Positions 44,067-52,011 of a DNA stretch of 64,000 bases are shown piece by piece. Source of the DNA: Kineococcus xinjiangensis (GTDB taxonomy: Bacteria; Actinomycetota; Actinomycetes; Actinomycetales; Kineococcaceae); assembly GCF_002934625.1 (NCBI RefSeq), contig NZ_PTJD01000016.1, forward strand, positions 37,332 through 101,331, read 5' to 3'. Each line of letters opens with the position of its first letter. The first letter of the stretch is position 1. The notes under the pieces are model-generated. The model was given only the letters and a program-made list of their open reading frames with translations. It was not told the DNA's origin and did not search any database. Position numbers and translations under genes: made by a program.

Positions 44067-44475
44067 TCAGTCCTCATCCAGCGCATCTTCTAGTGCCGTC
44101 AAGACGTCCAGCCGCCACCATGCATCGATGCGCTGCAGCCAGGCGCCCGCCTGCTGCGGTCCTTCAACATCCTGGCCGGTGACCTTGACGGGCTCGGCCG
44201 CCGGCTCACCCACGCGACCGCCCTCACCGAAGACGCCTGCAGCGACCTGCTCATAGATCAGCTCCTGCTGTTCAGCGACCCAAGCTGCGGACCAGTCCTG
44301 CCGGCGAAGACGGCCGATCACTGACTCCTCGGCCTCCACCACGCTTCGCCAATCCGGCACCGCCACCGTGTGCGCTACGCCCTCGGCATCCACCCACACC
44401 GGTGATCACCCTCCAGTCGCCCTCGACTACGGCCGTCAACCACCCAGGGCGACCGCTTGCTACATGCTCGCTCAT
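44067..44475 (-). pseudogene. Hypothetical protein with an N-terminal frameshift
   Basis: A 110-codon frame (44399-44067) starting at a GTG reads VWVDAEGVAHTVAVPDW and then a helical body to DALDED. Directly before it another frame gives a better N-terminus from ATG 44475: MSEHVASGRPGWLTAVVEGD then WRVITG, which would join naturally to VWVDAEG. Both together look like one 135-residue gene with a single-base shift near 44399. Either the gene is inactive, the sequence has an error, or only the short form is made. No family recognised. Confidence 0.5.
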
Positions 44476-44542
44476 GACGCAGGTGGGGCGCGATCAGGGG
44501 GCGGCCGGCGACGTCCGACCATGCCGATCTGCGGATGTTCGG
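44464..44542 (+). repeat. Array repeat 4
   Basis: ATGCTCGCTCATGACGCAGG, core GCGCGATCAGG, GCGGCCGGCGACG, then CCATGCCGATCTGCGG and the right end ATGTTCGG. It overlaps the start of the frameshifted gene. Confidence 0.85.
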
Positions 44543-44559
44543 TGTCGTGACCTTCGCAG

Positions 44560-45210
44560 CTACCGCGAGGCGTCCAACCAGGTGCTGAGCAGCGGGACCA
44601 CGGCCCGCAGGTCGCCTCCTTGGGCTTCGGCGTGGGCGGCGGCCCGCGCCGCGGGGGTGGCGTTGAAGGCGATGGCCAGATCCACTGCGGCGAAGAGCGG
44701 CAGATCGGAACGGCTGTCCCCGACAGCCGCGCAGCGCCCCGGAGCCACACCGAGCTCGGCGGCCACGCGCACCGCGAAGTCACGCTTGCCCGTCTCGTCG
44801 AAGTGCTCGGCGACCTCGCCGCTGTAGCGCCCGTCCATCACGTGCAGGCGAGGGCCGCTGGCATGGGTGAAGCCAAAGCGCTCACACAAGTAGGTCCCGA
44901 CCGGCTCCCACGCCAGGGTGGTCAAGACCGGCGCCAGGTCCTGCTCCCGGCACCAGGAGACCGTCTCGGCGATGCCGTCCACCAGAGGCAAGGACTCCAG
45001 GAAGCCGCGCACCTGCGCAGGGGTCCATCCGGCCCAGCCGCGGGCGTCGAGGACGGAGACCTCCTGGTTGCTCAAGGTGCCGGCGGCGTAGCCGGCCTCC
45101 GCCTCGCGCACGACGTCGGCATGACCCAGCAGGTCCGCCAGGTGCTGCCCGCTGCTGGTCTGCGGGACCAGCGTCCCGTCGACGTCGAAGAACACCGCTC
45201 CACGCACCAC
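44560..45210 (-). CDS. HAD-family phosphatase (SerB/HAD-IB-like)
   Basis: A 216-residue hydrolase. Motif I FFDVDGTLV is at 7-15, motif II lies in VLTTLAW near 96, a lysine in TGKRDFA near 140 serves motif III, and GDSRSDLPLF near 163 is motif IV. HAD-IB members include phosphoserine phosphatases and morphological factors, and the substrate is not clear. GTG at 45210 is the start. It is the sole gene between repeats 4 and 5. Confidence 0.88.
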   Translation of the reverse strand: MVRGAVFFDVDGTLVPQTSSGQHLADLLGHADVVREAEAGYAAGTLSNQEVSVLDARGWAGWTPAQVRGFLESLPLVDGIAETVSWCREQDLAPVLTTLAWEPVGTYLCERFGFTHASGPRLHVMDGRYSGEVAEHFDETGKRDFAVRVAAELGVAPGRCAAVGDSRSDLPLFAAVDLAIAFNATPAARAAAHAEAQGGDLRAVVPLLSTWLDASR

Positions 45211-45253
45211 ACCCGAAGGCTACGGACCACCCGACGGCGCCCATGCCGTCACC

Positions 45254-45312
45254 GTGAACATCCGACTTCGCCGCGCTCAGGGCGCGATCATGACCGGCGG
45301 CCGTGTGCGCGG
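45254..45312 (+). repeat. Array repeat 5
   Basis: Left end GTGAACATCCGACTTCGCC then GCGCTCAGG, core GCGCGATCATG, and ACCGGCGGCCGTG. The right end is not conserved. Confidence 0.8.
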
Positions 45313-45335
45313 TCCGGGCCTGCCTGGCGTAGAGG

Positions 45336-45875
45336 TCAGTGCGGTCCGATGGCGTCAGCCTGCGGAAGCTCGTCGGGAGCGAGGTAGATGCGCACCTGGT
45401 GGCGGTGCCCGGTGGGGGTGAGCCAGTCCGCAGGGCGCAGGTCCACCAGCTTCCAGCCCAGACGCTCGTAGAGCTGGACCGCGGGTGCGCCGTCATCGAC
45501 GACATCAAGCATGAGCTGCAGGCCCTGCGCGCTGGTCCACTGCTGCACCGCGTGCAGCAGGGCGCTGCCCAGCCGGAGACCGCGGCCGCGTGCGGCGGGA
45601 GCCACGAACAGGCGCGAGACCGCGGCCAGGTCGCCGGTGCTCACGCCGCAGAGGGCGGCCACGACAGGATCGTCGACGCCGCGCACGACGCTGACGTGGC
45701 CGAGGACGGCGCCGGTGGGGTCCTGCGCGACCCAGGCAGCTGCGCAACCGGGCGGACTGAGCCAGACGGCGGGGTCCTGCGGCCACCAGGTCGGGTAGCC
45801 GTCGGCCTCGTGCACTGCCCGCAGGGCCTCGACACACCCCGCGAGGTCGGCCTCACGGCGCCGGCGAATGATCAC
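45336..45875 (-). CDS. GNAT-family N-acetyltransferase
   Basis: A 179-residue acetyltransferase. ADLAGCVEALRAVHEADGYP opens the fold, LGHVSVVRG is the central strand, and SRLFVAPAARGRGLRLG (about 88-104) is the acetyl-CoA loop. APAVQLYERLGWKLVD near 135 completes it. It is not close to the GNAT pair at 39920/46451. GTG at 45875. The acceptor is unknown. It is the only gene between repeats 5 and 6. Confidence 0.88.
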   Translation of the reverse strand: MIIRRRREADLAGCVEALRAVHEADGYPTWWPQDPAVWLSPPGCAAAWVAQDPTGAVLGHVSVVRGVDDPVVAALCGVSTGDLAAVSRLFVAPAARGRGLRLGSALLHAVQQWTSAQGLQLMLDVVDDGAPAVQLYERLGWKLVDLRPADWLTPTGHRHQVRIYLAPDELPQADAIGPH

Positions 45876-45940
45876 GCCTCCAGGATCCTCGCTCGCAGCG
45901 CCACCTCCGCGAGACCCCCACTTGCCAGCCAACGCCCCAA

Positions 45941-45995
45941 GGAACATCCGCATTTGCCGCCGTGCGGGCGCGATCACAGGCCGACGCCCTCCAGG
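45941..45995 (+). repeat. Array repeat 6
   Basis: Left end GGAACATCCGCATTTGCCGC, then CGTGCGG, a core changed to GCGCGATCACA, and GGCCGACGCC. The right end is lost. Confidence 0.7.
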
Positions 45996-46012
45996 AGGTA
46001 CCGACAGGCAGC

Positions 46013-46309
46013 TCAGTCCTTGTCGGCTTCTTCCCTGAGGTGCGCTTGCCGCGCGGCATAGCGGTCTGGAAGGGAGAACAGCCCGACAACGCCGAGCGTC
46101 ACGGCGAGCACTATCCCGAAGCCGAGCAGCTTGGACGGCAGCGCCTGGAGCCCGCCAGACCACAGCGACGCAAGTACGGAGACGCTCACCCAGCAGACGA
46201 TGAGCACTAGAAGTCGAGCCGTGCGACTCCAACCACGGACTCTCGCTTGGGACCCTTCGCGGCCATCGACGCTGCTGCCCATCCGTTCATGGTCGCCGTC
46301 AGTCGGCAC
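46013..46309 (-). CDS. Small membrane protein
   Basis: A 98-residue protein with a polar N-terminus, two membrane segments (about 31-52 and 59-80) and a charged C-terminus (RQAHLREEADKD). I recognise no family. The GTG at 46309 is used here; an ATG at 46282 would remove nine residues. It is the sole gene between repeats 6 and 7. Confidence 0.55.
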   Translation of the reverse strand: MPTDGDHERMGSSVDGREGSQARVRGWSRTARLLVLIVCWVSVSVLASLWSGGLQALPSKLLGFGIVLAVTLGVVGLFSLPDRYAARQAHLREEADKD

Positions 46310-46326
46310 ATTGCAATCCCACTCAG

Positions 46327-46400
46327 ACGCTCGCTCACGCCGCGCTCAGGGCGCGATCACGGCCGCCCGCCGATCACCCACATAACGTCGAAGAGCGGAA
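46327..46400 (+). repeat. Array repeat 7
   Basis: ACGCTCGCTCACGCCGCG then CTCAGG, core GCGCGATCACG, GCCGCCCGCCG, and the right end ACGTCGAAGAGCGGAAGATC. CGCTC pairs with GAGCG. Confidence 0.85.
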
Positions 46401-46450
46401 GATCGTCATGTAGTCCGGTCGTGTCTTCTCCGCGCCCATACGATCACCGG

Positions 46451-46957
46451 ATGGCTCCTGCGGTCGTCGTTCGCCGTGCCTTGGTCACCGATGCCCCGCA
46501 CATGGCTCGCGTGCACGTGGAGTCCTGGCGGCAGACGTACCGCGGTCTCATGCCGGACTCGCTGCTGGATGATCCAGGACTCCTGACGGCCCGCGAACGC
46601 TTCTGGACCGGCGCCCTGACCGATGAGCGGTACAGCAGCAATCGAGTCGCCGTGGCCGAGCTCGACGGCGCCGTGGCCGGCATCGCGATGTCTGGCCCGG
46701 CCAGCGACGCGGACGCCACTTGGAGCTGGCAGCTGTACGTGCTCTACGTCGACGCCTCGCACCACGGCTCAGGCGCAGGACCCGCTCTGCTCGACGCTGT
46801 CCTGGACCCGCACGAGGCGACTGCCCTGTGGGTCGCGGACCCGAACTCCCGCGCTCAGGCCTTCTACCGCAGGCGCGGCTTCGTGCCTGACGGGCACACA
46901 AGAACGGGAAGCGGTGTGCGCGAGGTCAGGTACGTGCGCCGAGCGGGCACCTCGTAG
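46451..46957 (+). CDS. GNAT-family N-acetyltransferase (cassette copy)
   Basis: A 168-residue acetyltransferase closely matching the chromosomal gene at 39920 over its whole length, including HMARVHVESWRQTYRGLMPD, the block RYSSNRVAVAELDGAVAGIA, SASDADATWSWQL-type residues and AQAFYRRRGFVPDGH. By eye about three quarters of residues are identical. The similarity starts a few bases before the ATG and stops near the gene end. The acceptor is unknown. It lies alone between repeats 7 and 8. Confidence 0.92.
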   Translation: MAPAVVVRRALVTDAPHMARVHVESWRQTYRGLMPDSLLDDPGLLTARERFWTGALTDERYSSNRVAVAELDGAVAGIAMSGPASDADATWSWQLYVLYVDASHHGSGAGPALLDAVLDPHEATALWVADPNSRAQAFYRRRGFVPDGHTRTGSGVREVRYVRRAGTS

Positions 46958-46960
46958 ACG

Positions 46961-47010
46961 TGCCCGCTCATGCCGCGCTGAGGGCGCGATCATGTCGGCG
47001 GCGTTGGCGG
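46961..47010 (+). repeat. Array repeat 8
   Basis: GTGCCCGCTCATGCCGCG, CTGAGG, core GCGCGATCATG, TCGGCGGCGTTGG. The right half is short. Confidence 0.8.
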
Positions 47011-47118
47011 AGGGGGGACGTGCCCGCGATGGACCCCGCCTGCCACCGGATCACTCATAGGCACTGTGCGACGCGGTTGCACCGCGCGGTGACCATGACC
47101 TCGCTTCTCAGCTCATGA

Positions 47119-47508
47119 ATGGCAGCGACACTGCTGCTCATGGAGACAGTCGTGGTGATCTGTCCAGGCGCCCGCTTTGGCCTGGAGGACCTTGCGCATG
47201 ACCTCGACGGCTTCAACATCGCCCTCCACGGCGCGGTCCTGACTGTCAGCGAGGACGAGGGTGCCGCCTTCCTCGTCGAGGTCGACGACGTCGAGGCCGA
47301 TGGAGTCTTTGAAGACTGGCCGGTGCAAACACGGCCGGAAGGCGCAGTCACCGTCTTCGCCTTGGACTCGCGCTCACCCACCTTGACGGTGCGGATCGTC
47401 CAGGCCCTAGCAGGGAAGCGAGCATTCCTGGTGGACACCAACCACGGGCGGGTCGTCAGCGGCGCTGCCCTGAACACCGCGATGCTGGCCGGCCAGGACG
47501 GCGGGTAG
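47119..47508 (+). CDS. Hypothetical protein
   Basis: A 129-residue acidic protein. FGLEDLAHDLDGFNIALHG (about 20-38), a VLTVSEDEGAAFLVEVDDV strand pair and a final helix VRIVQALAGKRAFLVDTNHG suggest a small alpha/beta fold of the kind found in immunity proteins. No family recognised. It starts at ATG 47119, with another ATG at 47140. Sole gene between repeats 8 and 9. Confidence 0.55.
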   Translation: MAATLLLMETVVVICPGARFGLEDLAHDLDGFNIALHGAVLTVSEDEGAAFLVEVDDVEADGVFEDWPVQTRPEGAVTVFALDSRSPTLTVRIVQALAGKRAFLVDTNHGRVVSGAALNTAMLAGQDGG

Positions 47509-47522
47509 ATCAAGGTCCGACC

Positions 47523-47598
47523 ACACGCTCATGCCGCTGATGGGGCGCGATCATGGGGCGGCCGGCGACGCTCGTCCATGTCGAAGAGCGCTGTGTTG
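47523..47598 (+). repeat. Array repeat 9
   Basis: ACACGCTCATGCCGCTGATG, core GCGCGATCATG, GCGGCCGGCGACG, and the right end CCATGTCGAAGAGCGCTGTG then TTG. ACACGCTC on the left is complementary to most of GAGCGCTGTGT on the right. Confidence 0.88.
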
Positions 47599-47619
47599 CT
47601 GGCGTGGTGAAGGGGTCCG

Positions 47620-49271
47620 TCACCGTCTCTTGGCGGTGGTCCGTGACCGTAGGGAGGTGCGGGCTTCGGGGACTCGCAGCAGCCTGATGAGCAAGGCGTA
47701 GCAGGCCAGGGCGGCGGTTCCGGCCGCAGCGGCCTGGAGGAGGGCGCCGCTCCACTCACTGGGCCCGTTGGTCTCGAGGAGAGCGGTGAGTGTGACTGCG
47801 AGGGCCGCAGCGGCAGCAGCGGCGGAGAGCAGCCGCACCAGCAGCGAGACGTACCCGGTCGTCGCCGCGACGGCGCCGCTCGAACCGTAGCCGCGATGGC
47901 ACCGGTGGCCAGGGCGTAGGAGCGGGCCTCCACGGGCAGCAGCACCGCCAGGACCAGCTGGACGGTGACGAGGACTGTGACGACGGCGCACTGCACCAGG
48001 GCGGGGGTGCGGGTGTCGCGCTGGGCGTAGAAGGCCCGCGCCTGCAACTGGTAGACGCTGAAGGGCACCAGTCCCACGGCCAGGACTGCCAACACAGCGC
48101 CGACGTACTCCGCCTGGGCGGTGGTGGTGGCGCCGTGGGCGAAGAGGACAGTGGCGATCTGCGGCCCGCAGACGGCGCAGACCACCGTGATCGGCAGCAG
48201 CGCGATCAAGCACAGGCGCATCCCCCGGTCCAGGTCGGCCTTCACCTCGCCGAGTCGGCCGTGGGAAGCGGAGGCGCTCATCCGCGGCAGCAGGGCGGTC
48301 ATGAGGGAGACAGCGATGATGGCGTGGGGAAGCTGCCAGAGGGTGAAAGCACTGGTGTAGGTGGGCAGCTGACCGGCAGCCGTGGCCAGCTGTGTCTGCA
48401 CCCACACCCCGACCTGGGTGGCGGCGACGTAGAGCAGCGTCCAGGCCGCCATCCGCGCCAGGGCGCGTAGCCCGATGCCGCGCAGGTCGAAGCGCAGCCG
48501 CCAGCGGAAGCCCGTCGCCCGCAGCGCTGGCAGCAGCGCCGCCGCCATGGCCACCACGCCGAGGGTGGTGCCGATGGCGAGGGTGAGGAACTGCGCACCG
48601 CTGAGCGTGGCTGGTCCTGGACTCTCTGGGCCGGGGACGAGCAGGAAGATGCCGAGGGTGGCGATGACGACGACGTTGTTGAGCACCGGCGCCCACATGA
48701 CCGCCCCGAAGCGGGCGGAGGCGTTCAAGACCGCGCCGACGGTGGCGGCCAGGCCGTAGAAGAGGATCTGTGGCAGGAAGTACCGCGCCCACTGCACCGT
48801 CAGCGCCACCTCGGCCGCATCGTGGCTGCGGGTGTACAGCCGCACCAGCCACGGCGCGGCCAGCACCGCCACCACCGTGACGCCCACCAGCACGACCAGC
48901 ACCAGGGTCAGCAGCCGCTGCGCCAGCGCAAGCGCCGCACCCGGGCTCTGGCTGCGGGCCTGCACCAGCAGCGGCACCAGGGTGGCGGAGAGCACCCCAC
49001 CCAGCAGCAGTTCGTAGACCACGTTGGGCAGCACGTTGGCCACGTCGAAGGCCTGCCGCACCGATCCCAGCCCCAGCACCGCAGCGAAGAGCAGCAGCCG
49101 GACGAAGCCCGTGGCACGAGAGGCGGCCGTGGCCAGGGCCATCCCCCGCGCCTGCCGCCCCAACCCCCCACCGACACCCCCGGCCGCAGAGGCCGCTCCA
49201 GCAGCAGCGCCGGACGCCTCACCATGAGCAGCTGCCGGCTTCTCCACCGCTGACGCCTCGCCCTGACTCAC
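47620..49271 (-). pseudogene. murJ: Lipid II flippase MurJ/MviN homologue with a frameshift
   Basis: A MurJ-type flippase of the MATE superfamily of about 550 residues with some fourteen membrane segments. The core from about residue 45 (ATAASRATGFVRLLLFAAVL, then VANVLPNVVYELLLGGVLSA) to about 460 is intact in one frame. Near 47885 the frame shifts: the first frame leaves the membrane pattern after TGAIAATV, while a second frame resumes with GAVAATTGYVSLLVRLLSAA and ends LRSRTTAKRR at 47620. The last one or two spans are therefore out of frame. A second MurJ in a mobile array is unusual, as the chromosomal one is essential. Start at GTG 49271. Confidence 0.8.
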
Positions 49272-49333
49272 CCGCTACATCTTGGAGACCACGTCACCGC
49301 TCAGACGCCGTAGCGGCCTGCGTTGAGCCACCT

Positions 49334-49414
49334 CCCCAACATCGGCACAGGACGTCCTCAGTGCGCGATCTTGACCAACGGATGAACGCGCGCCTTTGCC
49401 GATCTGCGGATGGT
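49334..49414 (+). repeat. Array repeat 10
   Basis: Left end CCCCAACATCGGCACAGG, ACGTCCTCAGT, core GCGCGATCTTG, then ACGCGCGCCTTTGCC and the right end GATCTGCGGATGGTG. Confidence 0.78.
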
Positions 49415-49461
49415 GCAGGGTGGAGCCGAAGAGCAGGCCGGACCGTCGGAGGTGGATGTCG

Positions 49462-49923
49462 ATGCGCTCGTCTTCACGGTCCGCGCCGCCCCTCATGGCG
49501 GTCGTTGCCTTGGTGCTGGGCGCCTGCTCCCCGCACCCTCACGACACGGACGACTTCCGGTGGACGGTGAACGGTCCCCTGGTCATCTCCCACGGTGAGA
49601 GCGCCACCGCCGCAGATGCCAAGGTCGCCGGGGTGGTGGGCTATGACGGCCGTTGCGTGACCGTGGCTGACCGGCCCGTGGTGTGGCCTGAGGGCACGAC
49701 CTGGGATGAGAAAGACCAGGCCGTGGTCTTGCCTGATGGCACCCGCGCCCCCGTCGGCTCCGTCATCGAGGGTGGCGGTGGCTATCGGCAGCCTGACCCC
49801 GCACCTCAAGGCAGCGACGAGGGCGTCGTGCCGATGCTGGAGGCGTGCGCCGGCCCCACTGGCGAGGTGGCGGTCCTCAACCTCGCCAGCAGCCCCACAG
49901 TGGTGCCTGAGCCACCAGGCTGA
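49462..49923 (+). CDS. Cassette lipoprotein, paralogue family A
   Basis: A 153-residue lipoprotein with a short signal and lipobox VLGACS (Cys near residue 20). The mature domain has GPLVISHGES, a GYDGRCVTVA strand and VVWPEGTTWDEKDQAVVLPD followed by GTRAPVGSVIEGGG. The same order of motifs occurs in the lipoprotein at 55986, so the two form a family with a small beta-rich domain. GGAGGT lies about 8 bases before ATG 49462. Function unknown. Sole gene between repeats 10 and 11. Confidence 0.7.
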   Translation: MRSSSRSAPPLMAVVALVLGACSPHPHDTDDFRWTVNGPLVISHGESATAADAKVAGVVGYDGRCVTVADRPVVWPEGTTWDEKDQAVVLPDGTRAPVGSVIEGGGGYRQPDPAPQGSDEGVVPMLEACAGPTGEVAVLNLASSPTVVPEPPG

Positions 49924-49935
49924 TCACCAGGTGAT

Positions 49936-49995
49936 CTACCGCTCACGCCGCCCTCAGTGCGCGATCATGGCGGTCCGCGACGTCCTCATCCGCCG
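49936..49995 (+). repeat. Array repeat 11
   Basis: CTACCGCTCACGCCGCCC, TCAGT, core GCGCGATCATG, GCGGTCCGCGACGTCC. The right end is not conserved. Confidence 0.78.
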
Positions 49996-50012
49996 GTGGC
50001 TGGACCTGCGCG

Positions 50013-50399
50013 TCAGCTCTCGGACAGCTCGAAGCCGTGCTGCTCGCGGAAGGTCCGGGAGGCATCGTCGTCGAGCCAGTGCACTTGCCACTGTTCGCCG
50101 AGGAAGGTGAAGAGGCCGCGGTCGAAGTCGTTCAGGGTCTCCGCCAGGTCCTCGCCGGAGGAGAGGAAGTCGCTGCTCCACTGGCCGTCTTCCATCCAGT
50201 GACCTTCGAGGTGGAACTGCGGTGGGGACCAGCGTCGCCACCACAGGTGCCCACCGGTGTGGGTCCAGTAGGCGATGACCCGGCAGTAGAGCATCGCCTC
50301 GCGGCCGTCGGCGTGGCGTAGGTGCGCTGCCCGGTCCCGGCACGCCTCGAGACGCCTGTCGTACGGGGGATTCTCATGGGCCGGCGGCTTCCAGGGCAC
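50013..50399 (-). CDS. Hypothetical protein
   Basis: A 128-residue protein rich in Trp, His and acidic residues. It has LYCRVIAYWTHTGGHLWWRR (about 37-56), HLEGHWMEDGQW, then ETLNDFDRGLFTFLGEQWQ. The strand-helix pattern would suit a small soluble immunity-type or binding protein. No family recognised. GTG at 50399. Sole gene between repeats 11 and 12. Confidence 0.55.
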   Translation of the reverse strand: MPWKPPAHENPPYDRRLEACRDRAAHLRHADGREAMLYCRVIAYWTHTGGHLWWRRWSPPQFHLEGHWMEDGQWSSDFLSSGEDLAETLNDFDRGLFTFLGEQWQVHWLDDDASRTFREQHGFELSES

Positions 50400-50415
50400 A
50401 CCTCGATGCTCTCAG

Positions 50416-50498
50416 GCTCAACATCCGACTTTGACGCGCTGCGGGCGCGATCATGGCGCCCGCCGGACGCACGCCTTTGTCGAATTGAGGACGTTGTC
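50416..50498 (+). repeat. Array repeat 12
   Basis: Left end GCTCAACATCCGACTTTGAC, GCGCTGCGG, core GCGCGATCATG, CGCCCGCCGGACGCACG, then CCTTTGTCGAATTGAGGACG and TTGTCC. CAACATCC pairs with GGACGTTG apart from one base. Confidence 0.9.
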
Positions 50499-50526
50499 CT
50501 GATCTCTTGGTCTGAGAGGTCAACCG

Positions 50527-51351
50527 ATGATCGTCTTCGTGCGTGTCACTCCCATGAGACGTAGCGGTAGGGCGATCAGGCACCACGTGACGCTGGTGGT
50601 GGCCGTCTCGATGCTGGCGACAGGCTGCGCCACGGGCGGCGCTTCGGAGCTCCCTGGCGCGACGGTCTCGGAGCCGACTCCTCTCTCCGGTAGCGCCGCG
50701 TCTTCCACCGTGTCCCTGGCTGCGCCGTCTTCCGGGGGGTCCCTTCCCGAGTCGAGCGCCCCCGCACGAGACGTGACGATCACCTACCAGGACGGCACGA
50801 CGGTCACCTGGCGCGGCCCCGCCCACGGGAAGGGCTGGACAGCGGAGGCGGACTACGAGGACGAGTCCCCCAGTGGTCCGGGGACCGCCTGGGGGCAGCG
50901 GCTGAGCACCTGGGACCGCACGATGCGCGATGAGATCTTCGGCGGTGGATTCAGCGAGGATCGGGGAGTCCTCCTCGGGCAGGACGGGCAGCTCTCCTAC
51001 GCCCGCTCGATCGGGAACTTCGGCTCTCTCATCTGGGCCCAGGGGCCGGAGATGGGCTGGGTCGACCTCGACCCGTGCTCGCAGTGGCCGGCTTCCCCCA
51101 CGTCAGCCGAGCTCCGTGCTGGGACCGTGTGCCAGGTGCTGACCATCGACGGACACCCTGTGGTGACCGCGGAGTACCGCTTCGACCAGACCTTGCATCC
51201 CGACCGCACACCGGAGTCGCCGACAACCACCGTCTTCACGGTGCGCCCCGACGGCGTCGCCGTCCGTCTCTGGCTGAGCCGCGCGGACGGCGTGCCCACT
51301 CTCAGCAGTGAGGACCTCGCCAGGGCAGCCCTCACCCTCCCCCCGCCCTGA
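50527..51351 (+). CDS. Lipoprotein of unknown function
   Basis: A 274-residue lipoprotein with lipobox LATGC near residue 34 after an Arg-containing start, followed by a long Ser/Ala/Pro-rich linker (about 40-80) and then a globular domain. The domain begins RDVTITYQDGTTVTWRG and has one cysteine pair (DPCSQW, GTVCQVL). GAGAGG precedes the ATG at 50527. No family is recognised. It is not an obvious relative of the lipoproteins at 49462 and 55986. Sole gene between repeats 12 and 13. Confidence 0.65.
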   Translation: MIVFVRVTPMRRSGRAIRHHVTLVVAVSMLATGCATGGASELPGATVSEPTPLSGSAASSTVSLAAPSSGGSLPESSAPARDVTITYQDGTTVTWRGPAHGKGWTAEADYEDESPSGPGTAWGQRLSTWDRTMRDEIFGGGFSEDRGVLLGQDGQLSYARSIGNFGSLIWAQGPEMGWVDLDPCSQWPASPTSAELRAGTVCQVLTIDGHPVVTAEYRFDQTLHPDRTPESPTTTVFTVRPDGVAVRLWLSRADGVPTLSSEDLARAALTLPPP

Positions 51352-51400
51352 CGAGCATCCGACTTCGATGCCGGTGGGGCACGTTCATGACCGTCGTCTC
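51351..51400 (+). repeat. Array repeat 13, degenerate
   Basis: GAGCATCCGACTTCGATGCC, GGTGGG, then a changed core GCACGTTCATG followed by ACCGTC. The core's ATG (51387) opens the sigma-factor frame. Confidence 0.65.
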
Positions 51401-52010
51401 CAGCCCGATCCAGATCGGTGCAGTCGGGGATGCAACCTTTGGTGGTGCTGTGCGTCTTGAGGATGTGGGAGCCAACGTGGGGGCGGCGGGGCCGGTGCTA
51501 AGCCCGGCCGAGCTGCTCGACGTCGAGGCGAGTGAAGTGGAGCAGGACTACCGCGACCTCTTCACCGCCCACTTCGTGCCCCTGACCCGCCTGGCGCGGC
51601 TGTGCGGGGCCGATGACCCCGAGGACATCGCCCAGGAGGCGCCGGCACGTCTGCACCAGCGGATGCACCGGCTACAGGACCCGGCAGCGGCCCTGGCCTA
51701 CGCCCGCCGCAGCGTCATCAACCTCTCCACCTCACGGCTGCGCCGCCTGCTCCTGGAGCGGCGCACCCCGGGCGAGATCCCCCGGGAGGTGCCGTCTCCG
51801 GAGACGCAGGTGCTCACCGAGCAGCGTCGCCTCGCCCTGCACGCCGCGCTGCAGCAGCTGCCGGCCCGTCAGCGCCACGCTCTGCTGCTGCGGTACTGGC
51901 TAGACCTGCCGGTGGTCGAGGTGGCCGCTGTCCTGGACTGCCGGGTGGGCAGCGCCAAGTCGATCCTGTCCCGCGCCCACGCGGCGCTGTCCCGAGCCGT
52001 GGAGCCCTGA
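51387..52010 (+). CDS. ECF sigma factor (SigE-like, RsgM group type)
   Basis: A 207-residue ECF sigma factor. Region 2 runs from about residue 55 (YRDLFTAHFVPLTRLARLCG, then DDPEDIAQEA, with Pro following where Phe is usual). Region 4 starts near 145 (LPARQRHALLLRYWLDLP, VEVAAVLDCRVGSAKSILSRA). The true start may be later than ATG 51387, which lies inside repeat 13; the first 45 residues look unlike the family. It is followed after one base by its likely membrane partner at 52012, and the two make one cassette. Confidence 0.88.
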   Translation: MTVVSSPIQIGAVGDATFGGAVRLEDVGANVGAAGPVLSPAELLDVEASEVEQDYRDLFTAHFVPLTRLARLCGADDPEDIAQEAPARLHQRMHRLQDPAAALAYARRSVINLSTSRLRRLLLERRTPGEIPREVPSPETQVLTEQRRLALHAALQQLPARQRHALLLRYWLDLPVVEVAAVLDCRVGSAKSILSRAHAALSRAVEP

Positions 52011-52011
52011 C

